The translations under genes were made by a program, and so were the position numbers. A stretch of DNA of 6,203 nucleotides, from assembly GCA_023249835.1 (NCBI GenBank), contig JAHFBY010000119.1, positions 1 through 6,203 of the forward strand. Reading direction: 5' to 3'. Under the pieces are notes generated by a model. That model made no database searches, was not told where the DNA came from, and worked only from the letters and a program-made list of their open reading frames with translations. Source of the DNA: Elusimicrobiota bacterium (GTDB lineage: Bacteria; Elusimicrobiota; Elusimicrobia; 2-02-FULL-39-32). Shown piece after piece: positions 1-6,203 of this stretch (within the stretch, counting starts at the first letter, position 1; the number at the start of each line of letters is the position of its first letter).

Positions 1-301
1 GGCCTTTGATGTATTCAATTTCACCTTTTAATTTTGCAATTTCTTCTTTTTTTACGCTTATCCCCGCCTTTTTTTCTTCAATGACTTTGCTCAGTTCCAC
101 TCTGGCTTTCTCAGTGTCCGGATAAGACTCAAATATTTTATGCATATCCACATAGGCTATTGCCGAGGCTTTACCGAATCCTTCCAATGGAATTTCAATG
201 GCGCGCAGGGTTAAAATCAAAGGGTGTAGCGCAAAAGAGCTTAGCGTAAAAACTAGAGTAAAGAATATCTTCGGTGTTTTACGGTTGGGTATTTGGCGCA
301 T
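1..301 (-). CDS. skp: Skp/OmpH-family periplasmic chaperone, 3' end beyond the left edge (partial)
   Basis: Predicted periplasmic chaperone that holds unfolded outer-membrane proteins and delivers them to the BAM insertase. The ATG at 301-299 opens a frame with no stop to the edge, giving the first 100 residues. Residues 1-11 are basic (MRQIPNRKTPK), followed by a hydrophobic stretch at about 12-33 that fits a signal peptide. From residue 48 the reading IAYVDMHKIFESYP matches the start of the OmpH/Skp domain (typical pattern IAYVD..K.F..YP). A charged, Lys/Glu-rich helix follows (residues 62-100), as expected for the coiled-coil tentacle of the family. A segment of about 14 residues (IEIPLEGFGKASA) between the hydrophobic stretch and the domain is longer than usual. 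The start is supported by an AAGGGGG ribosome binding site 9 bases upstream. The gene lies 45 bases after bamA and is probably cotranscribed with it. Family-level assignment is confident; equivalence to E. coli Skp is inferred from domain and position. Confidence 0.85.
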   Translation of the reverse strand, partial: MRQIPNRKTPKIFFTLVFTLSSFALHPLILTLRAIEIPLEGFGKASAIAYVDMHKIFESYPDTEKARVELSKVIEEKKAGISVKKEEIAKLKGEIEYIKG

Positions 302-310
302 TAAGAGGGG

Positions 311-317
311 CCCCCTT
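311..317 (-). promoter_or_regulatory. Ribosome binding site of skp
   Basis: On the minus strand AAGGGGG lies 9 bases before the ATG at 301-299, a normal Shine-Dalgarno spacing, and it fixes the skp start. It overlaps a perfect GGGGCCCC palindrome (307-314). Confidence 0.7.
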
Positions 318-346
318 GAATCGAGTTATGCAGCATACGTTTGTTT

Positions 347-2623
347 TTAAAATAAATTTCCTAAAGTGAAGTGTATTTGACTTAAATCTTCTCCTGCCCT
401 ATGGTTTAGTCCATAGCCCCAATCTAAACGAATAGGAAATACCGGCGTTGTAATCCTCATCCCAAATCCGACGGAAGATTTAAGCAGTCGATCGTTTTGG
501 CTTTCCACCGCGCTTTGCCCAACTTTCAAAAGGATGTCTTGTGAACTGCGCCAGGCGCCCCCTAAATCTGCGAACAAAACAATTTGCAAGATGCGGCGTT
601 TATTTTCCACATAAAGGGGAATTTTATACTCTGCGTTCATGACCGTGAACACGCGTCCGCCCTCTAAAGGTCCAATTTCTCCCCGCGACTGATATCCGCG
701 GATGGAATCCGCGCCGCCAACGAAAAACCTTTCGGATAGCGGTACAGTGTCAGATGGTTTGTATTCCTGCGCAGCGCCGTATCGTCCATTAACCGAAATC
801 ACGAAAGGGTAATTCCCAATACGAAAAAGGGTGTAAAACCAACTGGTGTTATAAGTCGATTTTACTAGATGGGTGTCCCCTTGTAAAATGGGTCCGCCCG
901 AGGTTTGGATTAAGAGCGAGTTCCGGCTGCCGCGGGTAGCGTCAAAATAGTAGTCGCGGCTGTCGCGCACAAGCTCGGTTGAAAATGCAGAATTGATGCT
1001 TTCTTCTTCTTTAATCAAACCGCTTAACTGATAAAAGGGCCGGATGTTATCAATTTTCACATTGCTGAAATTGTACGAAAGTATCAGAGAATAAATTTCG
1101 GAAAATCGAGGTCCAACCCGCAGTCCGCCGCCCCTTCTGGTTTCCGTATAGTCGGGACTTGAATCCGCGTCAAACAACCGCTCGCGGATGGTGTTAAATA
1201 CATCTAAGCCAAGCGAAACGGGCCGGTTGAGTATCCAGGGTTCGGTCCAGCTAATTTCATAGTTTTGTCTGCGGGAGCCAAATTCCCATAAAATGTTGGC
1301 GCGTTGGGCTAAGCCGAATAGGTTGGAGTGGGCCAACTGCATTTGCCCAACCAACCCGTCGGTAGAAGAAAACCCAGCGCCGGCGGACAAACTGCCCGGC
1401 TTGCCTTCGACAATTTCCATAATTAAATCCGCTTTGTCCGGATCGCGGGCGGGCTGGATGTCGGGTTTAACATCGTCAATAAACCCTAAATTGAATATTT
1501 TTTCTTGGCTTTTACGCAGTTTGGATGAAGAGAACGGGTCTCCGGGTTTTAATAAAATTTCCCTGCGAAACACTTTTTCTTTTGTTTTTTTATAGCCTTC
1601 AATAAAGATGCGGTCAATATAAACGATTGATCCTTCATCCACAAAAAAGTTATAGTTGATTTTGTTGTTTTCTTTGTCTTCGATCTCTTGGGGTTCGATG
1701 CGCGAGTAAAGATAGCCTTTTTCCAGGTAGATTTCGCGCAGGTTTTGGAGCGTTGCGTCGTACTTTTCCTGATTGTACAGCTTTCCCTGCTTCATCTCCA
1801 CGGATTTTTTAAGTTCCGCTTCAGTGTAAACAGTGTTTCCGGAAAAGGTAAACGTTCCAATTAGGTAGCGCGATCCTTCAATGACCGGAATGCTCAGCGT
1901 CATGCGCGTTCGTTCCGGGTTATATTCAATCAGGGTTTTCTCTGTCTGCGCTTTGGCGTAACCGTTGTTTTTATAGAAAGCGATCAAATCTTGTAAGTCT
2001 TTATCCAGTTTTTCGGAATTAAACACTTTTTTGCGCTTAGTTTTAATTAAACGCCTTAATTTGGATTGACTGAACGCTTTCACTCCATCGAAGTTGATTT
2101 TATCTATGAGGACGCGGTTCCCTTCTTTGATCACGAAGTTAATGTCCACCGTGTTTAGAGCGTCCTCAAACGTGGTAAAGGGTTCAACTTTTGCGTCCGG
2201 ATAACCTTTTTCACTGTAGCTGCTTAATATTTTACGCACGTCATTTTGCAGTTTTACGCGATCAAAGCCGTCCTGTTTTTTTAAGGAAATATCATCTTTC
2301 ATCCTTCCTTTACGGATTTTTTTGTTGCCGGTAAAGTCAATGCGCTTGATCATTGGGCGCTCTTTGACTTTAAACACTACTCGAACGCCCGTGGGCAAGT
2401 CCACTGTTTTAACTTCGGCGTCCTCAAAGTTTCCGGACGCGAGGATGGATTGAATGTCCTCGCGCAGAGCTGTTTCCGAATAAAAGTCTTTAGGACGCGT
2501 TTTAATGAGTTCACGGATGACGCGGTCCTTAAAATTTTTATTGCCTTCAATACGAATTTCACGAACAATTTTAAGCTTTGAACTTTCCGCCGCGACTAGG
2601 GGCGCGGGCAAGAGTGAAAGCAA
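347..2623 (-). CDS. bamA: Outer membrane protein assembly factor BamA
   Basis: Central Omp85-family insertase of the outer membrane: it receives unfolded beta-barrel proteins through periplasmic POTRA domains and folds them into the membrane. The 758 residues from TTG 2623 show five POTRA domains at about 18-90, 91-171, 172-252, 253-334 and 335-410; the first reads VREIRIEGNKNF and the fifth YIDRIFIEGYKKT. The barrel follows from about 411, beginning SLSAGAGFSS. The conserved loop-6 motif is present as FVGGADSIRGY (IRGY at 641-644), and the protein ends in phenylalanine (FTLGNLF), the C-terminal beta-signal. E. coli BamA is 810 residues, so length is near normal. TTG 2623 is merely the first usable start in frame; the reading frame continues upstream with a clear signal peptide (see the entry at 2624-2720), so the true N-terminus is probably about 20-32 residues longer. 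TamB lies upstream and skp is 45 bases downstream. A TamA paralog is less likely because of five, not three, POTRA domains and the skp neighbour. Confidence 0.96.
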   Translation of the reverse strand: MLSLLPAPLVAAESSKLKIVREIRIEGNKNFKDRVIRELIKTRPKDFYSETALREDIQSILASGNFEDAEVKTVDLPTGVRVVFKVKERPMIKRIDFTGNKKIRKGRMKDDISLKKQDGFDRVKLQNDVRKILSSYSEKGYPDAKVEPFTTFEDALNTVDINFVIKEGNRVLIDKINFDGVKAFSQSKLRRLIKTKRKKVFNSEKLDKDLQDLIAFYKNNGYAKAQTEKTLIEYNPERTRMTLSIPVIEGSRYLIGTFTFSGNTVYTEAELKKSVEMKQGKLYNQEKYDATLQNLREIYLEKGYLYSRIEPQEIEDKENNKINYNFFVDEGSIVYIDRIFIEGYKKTKEKVFRREILLKPGDPFSSSKLRKSQEKIFNLGFIDDVKPDIQPARDPDKADLIMEIVEGKPGSLSAGAGFSSTDGLVGQMQLAHSNLFGLAQRANILWEFGSRRQNYEISWTEPWILNRPVSLGLDVFNTIRERLFDADSSPDYTETRRGGGLRVGPRFSEIYSLILSYNFSNVKIDNIRPFYQLSGLIKEEESINSAFSTELVRDSRDYYFDATRGSRNSLLIQTSGGPILQGDTHLVKSTYNTSWFYTLFRIGNYPFVISVNGRYGAAQEYKPSDTVPLSERFFVGGADSIRGYQSRGEIGPLEGGRVFTVMNAEYKIPLYVENKRRILQIVLFADLGGAWRSSQDILLKVGQSAVESQNDRLLKSSVGFGMRITTPVFPIRLDWGYGLNHRAGEDLSQIHFTLGNLF

Positions 2624-2720
2624 AAAACTAAAGACCGCTAATAGCGGGATCGCGCGTTTATGAAAAGATTTTTTTTCGATGGTAATAGCCGATAAATGAA
2701 TAAATTTTAATGCAGTTCAT
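2624..2720 (-). other. Upstream in-frame coding extension of bamA: signal peptide with unresolved start (A8 tract)
   Basis: Reading bamA's frame upstream of TTG 2623 to the first stop (TGA at 2719-2717) gives a classical signal peptide: basic KKSFHKR, then hydrophobic AIPLLAVFSFLLSLLP, then a likely cleavage site at LVAA/ES. No ATG, GTG, TTG or CTG occurs in this stretch; only ATT (2701, 2686) and ATC (2680, 2650) codons are available. An ATG at 2720-2718 in the neighbouring frame opens a 20-codon reading (MNCIKIYSFIGYYHRKK..., stop TAA 2660-2658). It meets the bamA frame at an A8 run on the minus strand (T8 at 2669-2676). Removing one A joins the two frames into a 790-residue protein. The cause could be a sequencing or assembly error, a real frameshift, slippage on the A run, or a non-canonical ATT/ATC start. 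No strong Shine-Dalgarno sequence favours any of these. That the signal peptide belongs to bamA is well supported; how it is started is not. Confidence 0.75.
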
Positions 2721-2819
2721 TCTATCAAAATCAATCGATAAGTACAATTTACAAAGTTTTTTTTAACCCGGGAGCCCAATTAAATGAAAATTTTATTTTT
2801 GACATTTATGAAGATTATT

Positions 2820-2847
2820 GTTATAATAATTAAAGTTAGTTTTACAA
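2820..2847 (-). promoter_or_regulatory. Candidate sigma70-type promoter for bamA-skp
   Basis: On the minus strand TTGTAA (2847-2842, four of six matches to the -35 consensus) and TATAAC (2825-2820, five of six to -10) are separated by 16 bases. Transcription would start near 2813, leaving roughly 90 bases of leader before the ATG at 2720. The surrounding 2721-2850 stretch is very AT-rich, so chance matches are likely. A weaker alternative is TAGAAT at 2724-2719 with TTGTAC 17 bases upstream; it would start transcription downstream of that ATG. Confidence 0.35.
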
Positions 2848-2869
2848 AGATCCTTCACCAAAGGTCTTT

Positions 2870-2966
2870 TTTCCTCTCCGTCCACGAGAGGGAATTGTTC
2901 TGTCAGTTGGGGTGACAGTCAATTCTGGGATTTCCGTGGACGTGGACCAGTTTGATCTGTCACCCC
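2870..2966. repeat. Intergenic cluster of inverted repeats with competing hairpins
   Basis: Non-coding segment starting 21 bases beyond the tamB stop. Visible pairings are: (1) GGGGTGACAG at 2909-2918 with CTGTCACCCC at 2957-2966, a perfect 10-base inverted repeat around a 38-base spacer; (2) GAATTG and CTGTCA (2892-2897, 2900-2905) with TGACAG and CAATTC (2913-2918, 2920-2925), a 12-pair hairpin with a 7-base loop; (3) CGTCCACG at 2879-2886 with CGTGGACG at 2935-2942, enclosing hairpin 2; (4) a 9-pair hairpin, 2870-2878 with 2886-2894, including one G-T pair. Pairing 1 excludes 2 and crosses 3, and pairing 4 excludes 3. CGTGGA is also directly repeated at 2935-2946. No T tract follows any stem in the bamA direction, so it is not a standard terminator of tamB. 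It may be a palindromic dispersed repeat or miniature-transposon remnant, or an RNA structure between tamB and bamA; the sequence alone does not decide. Confidence 0.6.
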
Positions 2967-2986
2967 TTACTTTTCCTTCCTTTTGA

Positions 2987-5900
2987 CTATTTAGCCTTTG
3001 ATTTCTTGTTAGATTTAAACAGCGTTCTGAAATCAGATGGATCAAAACGATACCTTCCTTGTAATCCTACTTTACTTTCGGGATCTCGTCCTAAGTTTTC
3101 TTTGGAATCCAGCTCGGTGGAACCATAAAGCCAAAGCCCTTTATAGAAAGGGTAGCGGAGTTGAAGCTGGTGTACCAAGTCCGCTTTATCGTTAATCTTG
3201 TCCAACGTGGCTTTGTAGCCCACGCCCAGTCGCGCGCCAATGGTCTTTTCCAAGAGTATGGACTGGCCGATCAAGGGGTCCAGGGCGGTGGCTACTGTGC
3301 CGCGAACCTCATCCGTGCGCCCAGTTGTTTCTTCATGCGCAATTTCGATTTGGTCCACAATTCCTGTACGCTGCAAAATAGAGCGCGCGAGCGGCGTGGC
3401 CAATTGGGAGTCTAGAAGTTTGGCAATGCCCTGGCGAAGCTGTACGTCTCTTTCCTCGGTAGGCAGGCCGTCTAGGTTGACCAATAGTCCGGCACGGGTA
3501 GCCACGCGTTCTGATGAGAGATTGGGATCTTGCGTGGATCGGAAGGTTAATTTTTTAGAGTCAAAGTCTTTGCTCAATGGGGTGCGGTCTAATTGGAGCG
3601 TAATAGTGTCCGGTATTTTTTCGCCGGTTTGAGGAGAAACAACAAAACTGTTTTGTTCCGCCCGGAGTTGGAGGTAGGCCACAATGTTCCCGCTGCCCAC
3701 GGTTATTGTGGGTTTTTCAATGGAAAACGTGGGCGGGCGGACGATTTCAAGGGTGGCCTCATTTAAATTGAACTTTGAGCCATAAACAGTGAGCGTTCCC
3801 TGATTAGAATCTACTTTTCCATTTGCCGTCAAGTTTCCAGCTTTTCCTTGAATTTGAATTTTACCATTGATTTCAATATGGGCCAGATCGTTTTGGAACG
3901 TGGTTTTTTTGCCTGTAATGAAAGTCAAATCATAGCGGCAATTGTTTAAGAAACTTTGCTGTGGTCCACCCCGACGTTCTGGGGGTGGATATGAAAAAAG
4001 GGTGTCCGCCAACTCAATTTGACCCGAAATTTTTGGTTCGGAACGCGGCCCGGTGATTTTAATCACGAATTTAGGCTGGCCTTTAGAAGGGCTGGCAGGT
4101 ATTCCAAAATGTTCTGGTTCCGCAGGCATTTCCGCAACTTGGATAGGCACTCCAATTTTTCCAAGAGTTTGCAGCGTGAGGTCGAAATCGTCAAAACTAA
4201 TTTCTCCTTGATCTATCCGGCTCATAAAGGAACCCGAGACTTGCAGATTCCCTTTGCCAACCTGCGCCCTGGCTTCATTGATATTAATCCGGTTGGATTG
4301 AACATTTAAAGATAGTTCCATACCCTTGGCTTTTTTACCCAAATAACGCGAGTCGGCTTCCCCGTTTTTAAGTTCAATTTTGCCGCTAATGAGGGGCTGT
4401 TCCGGACGGCCGGTTAAATGCAGGCTTGCGTTCAAATTTCCTTTCGTGTTCTTGATCAAATCGGATTCCAAATAGTTGAGGATGGCAAAACTACAGTTGC
4501 CAAGTTCTGCGGTTAGGTTGAGGCGGGGATTTTTATTTTGAACCGCGCCCCATTTAACGGGAAGCGTTCCCTTGGCTTTTACGATGTATAAATCTTTTTT
4601 TTCCGCATAGAGAGCAGGCAAGGCGAGCAGGCCGTCTTCCCACTCAAACTTTGCATTGATCGCGTCGTAGGGTATTTGGTCCAATAAACCGTTTCGAAAC
4701 GATAAACGCCCATCAATTTTTGATTTGTTTTCGTTGGAGCGTCCAAATACTTCCATATCCGCGACGCCGGTGATGGGGATCTGAATTTCTAAAATACTGC
4801 TCATTAGGCCAGCGTCAATATCATTGCCTTGAATATGAAAGGATGGTTTTTCCGGGGAGATTTCTCCGTCTACTAGAAAGATGCGCTGCCCGGACTGGTT
4901 CATGATGGAGAGATTTTCAAAGTTTAAACTGGGCAGGCGGTTGAAGTTAATTTTTCCTTGAATCAAACTTTTATTGGCCAAGGGATAAAAAGTCAATATT
5001 TTATTTTCATAACTTAGTTTTATAGTCGTGGGGCTCAGTTCGGAGTGGTTGATGATGCATTCATTTAATTTAAACTGTCCCTGATAAAGGGTGAGCGGCT
5101 TAGACGCTGCGCCGGAGTTGTCATTTTTTTGCCAGGATCCTTCCAACACTCCGTTCCCCACGCTAAAAACCGGACCAACCTTAATGTTGGCAAAATCCAA
5201 GGCCAGCTTATAAGATCCCTCTTTCCAACCTTTTTGAGGCAGGATAACGCTTTGATCCATGACGCTGAAGCGCCAAGAGCCTTTTCTTCCCATAAATTTT
5301 AATCCGCTTACTTCCAGTTCATTTTCTTTTAATAGGGCTTTACCTTCCCAAGAATCAAAATTGATATTGCCCAACTGCCCTGATTCTCCAGTGAACTCTC
5401 CGCGGATAATGGGGCTGTCCCATTCCCCTTCAAGCACTATACGTCCATTGAGGTGGCTATCTAAAAGCGTAACTCCTAGTGGGATCATAAAAATATTGGA
5501 GTGGACGTGTTTGAGAGCGCTTTCAAACCGCATTTCTTTGGATTTAATATTGGCCTGGCCTAGTAATGAGCAATCAGCGCCGTCCTCATTATGCATATTG
5601 AGGGAAATTTTTTTTATTATGCCTTTTGTGATGGAAAGAGACCCCTCGCCGGTAAAATTGTGGGTTGGTTTTTGTAGTAGAGAAAACTCTTCCGGCGCGC
5701 GTAGTTTTAAATCAGTGAATTGAGTTTCTAAATCGTATTGGGGTTCTTCCCAAGGTCCGGATAGTTGTCCAGTCAACTTAATTATACCCTCTATGGGCCA
5801 TTCTTTGGCGCCAAAAAATTTTTTCCAAAGGTCGGTGTGGTTTCCCGCAGAATACCACTTTCCAACTAATTGAGGAGGTTTTGTCTCCTGGCCAAAGAAC

Positions 5901-6203
5901 ATCATTGCCTCTCCTTTAAAAAATTCTCCCCAACGCAGGTCTTCCCAACCCAGAGAGTTTTTCGTCAATTTTATTTGACCCGCGAGATTTCCAGCGTTTA
6001 ATTGATTAACAGTAAACGGGCGGGACTCAAAGTTTAACGTAATGGAGGGATCAGGCGAAAAAATTAATTGACCATGAGCGGATAAGACGCCGTTGATGAA
6101 ATTGCCGTTGACTTTAAATTTATCAACGGTTCCAATTAACTTTAAAGGATTTTTTTGGCTGTTTTGTTTAGACTGGGCGTTAGCCTGTAGCAATCCTCCA
6201 TTC
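2987..6203 (-). CDS. tamB: TamB-family translocation/assembly module protein, 5' end beyond the right edge (partial)
   Basis: Large periplasm-spanning protein anchored in the inner membrane; the family forms a long beta-structured hydrophobic groove linked to outer-membrane protein assembly and lipid transport. The frame is open to the right edge, giving at least 1071 residues up to the TAG at 2989-2987. The first TTG (6193) is probably internal, since no N-terminal membrane anchor is visible and TamB proteins are typically 1200-1500 residues. Numbering from 6193, degenerate repeats of the type GxxxxPxhxG recur, for example LTGQLSGPWEEP (140-151), LTGRPEQPLISG (593-604) and ITGPRSEPKISG (713-724). 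The conserved C-terminal TamB (DUF490) domain spans about 705-1050 and contains GTLTVYGSKFNL (799-810), LTFRSTQDPNLS (882-893) and the glycine-rich ending IGARLGVGYK (985-994). The tail is lysine-rich (KSNKKSKAK). It is upstream of bamA in the same orientation, separated by a structured intergenic region. AsmA-family relatives are the alternative, but the C-terminal domain favours TamB. Confidence 0.92.
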   Translation of the reverse strand, partial: NGGLLQANAQSKQNSQKNPLKLIGTVDKFKVNGNFINGVLSAHGQLIFSPDPSITLNFESRPFTVNQLNAGNLAGQIKLTKNSLGWEDLRWGEFFKGEAMMFFGQETKPPQLVGKWYSAGNHTDLWKKFFGAKEWPIEGIIKLTGQLSGPWEEPQYDLETQFTDLKLRAPEEFSLLQKPTHNFTGEGSLSITKGIIKKISLNMHNEDGADCSLLGQANIKSKEMRFESALKHVHSNIFMIPLGVTLLDSHLNGRIVLEGEWDSPIIRGEFTGESGQLGNINFDSWEGKALLKENELEVSGLKFMGRKGSWRFSVMDQSVILPQKGWKEGSYKLALDFANIKVGPVFSVGNGVLEGSWQKNDNSGAASKPLTLYQGQFKLNECIINHSELSPTTIKLSYENKILTFYPLANKSLIQGKINFNRLPSLNFENLSIMNQSGQRIFLVDGEISPEKPSFHIQGNDIDAGLMSSILEIQIPITGVADMEVFGRSNENKSKIDGRLSFRNGLLDQIPYDAINAKFEWEDGLLALPALYAEKKDLYIVKAKGTLPVKWGAVQNKNPRLNLTAELGNCSFAILNYLESDLIKNTKGNLNASLHLTGRPEQPLISGKIELKNGEADSRYLGKKAKGMELSLNVQSNRININEARAQVGKGNLQVSGSFMSRIDQGEISFDDFDLTLQTLGKIGVPIQVAEMPAEPEHFGIPASPSKGQPKFVIKITGPRSEPKISGQIELADTLFSYPPPERRGGPQQSFLNNCRYDLTFITGKKTTFQNDLAHIEINGKIQIQGKAGNLTANGKVDSNQGTLTVYGSKFNLNEATLEIVRPPTFSIEKPTITVGSGNIVAYLQLRAEQNSFVVSPQTGEKIPDTITLQLDRTPLSKDFDSKKLTFRSTQDPNLSSERVATRAGLLVNLDGLPTEERDVQLRQGIAKLLDSQLATPLARSILQRTGIVDQIEIAHEETTGRTDEVRGTVATALDPLIGQSILLEKTIGARLGVGYKATLDKINDKADLVHQLQLRYPFYKGLWLYGSTELDSKENLGRDPESKVGLQGRYRFDPSDFRTLFKSNKKSKAK

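Noticed and set aside
1293..1595. Plus-strand open frame of 100 codons inside bamA
   Set aside because: It lies antisense to the conserved POTRA5/barrel coding sequence and shows no domain; a shadow frame.
2870..2894. Hairpin as an intrinsic terminator between tamB and bamA
   Set aside because: The 9-pair stem is followed on the minus strand by an A-rich stretch and on the plus strand by TTGTTC, not by a run of T. The T run on the plus strand precedes the stem, so neither direction gives a standard terminator.
2919..2963. A 14-codon GTG-started reading just after tamB preceded by GGAAGG
   Set aside because: It is very short, lies wholly inside the inverted-repeat element, and the purine-rich upstream stretch is simply part of the tamB 3' flank.
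2842..3045. A 67-codon minus-strand open frame covering the tamB end and the intergenic region
   Set aside because: Its first third overlaps tamB in another frame and the rest reads through the inverted-repeat element. It has no recognisable domain and a low-complexity Arg/Lys/Thr-rich composition, so it is best explained as a chance frame through non-coding repeat sequence.
3161..3632. Two overlapping plus-strand open frames inside the tamB C-terminal domain
   Set aside because: Both are antisense to the highly conserved TamB C-terminal region and overlap each other in different frames; shadows.
5259..5723. Plus-strand open frame of 154 codons inside tamB
   Set aside because: Antisense to a continuous TamB reading, Ser/Pro/Leu-rich as expected of an antisense shadow, with no recognisable domain.

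Overview
The window comes from the chromosome of a diderm (Gram-negative) bacterium and carries an outer-membrane biogenesis locus. All genes lie on the minus strand, so transcription runs from the right edge to the left. The order in transcription is a large TamB-family gene (5' end outside the window), then the gene for the outer-membrane beta-barrel insertase BamA, then the start of a Skp/OmpH-family periplasmic chaperone gene cut by the left edge. Base composition is moderate to AT-rich. The proteins place the organism among bacteria with an outer membrane but do not identify a phylum. In many diderm phyla skp is followed by lpxD, fabZ and lpxA, so those could lie beyond position 1; this is expectation and was not seen.

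Layout, right to left. Positions 6203-2987 encode the C-terminal ~1070 residues of TamB, with degenerate AsmA/TamB-type beta repeats and the conserved C-terminal TamB (DUF490) domain. Positions 2986-2721 are intergenic. The tamB-proximal half (about 2966-2870) is packed with inverted repeats that can form mutually exclusive hairpins. The bamA-proximal half is very AT-rich and holds a plausible sigma70-type promoter. BamA (five POTRA domains plus a 16-stranded-type barrel) occupies 2623-347 from its first usable start codon. However, an obvious signal peptide is encoded in the same frame upstream (about 2677-2624) without a standard start codon. An A8 homopolymer sits exactly where a one-base change would join it to an ATG at 2720. 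After a 45-base gap with a good ribosome binding site, skp starts at 301 and runs off the left edge.

Together the genes encode outer-membrane assembly functions. Skp-type chaperones escort unfolded outer-membrane proteins across the periplasm, BamA inserts and folds them, and TamB-type proteins form a long hydrophobic groove bridging inner and outer membranes, linked to BamA-family proteins and to lipid transport. The gene content is ordinary. The items worth a second look are the unresolved bamA start and the structured tamB-bamA intergenic element. No mobile gene, CRISPR array, tRNA or rRNA was seen.
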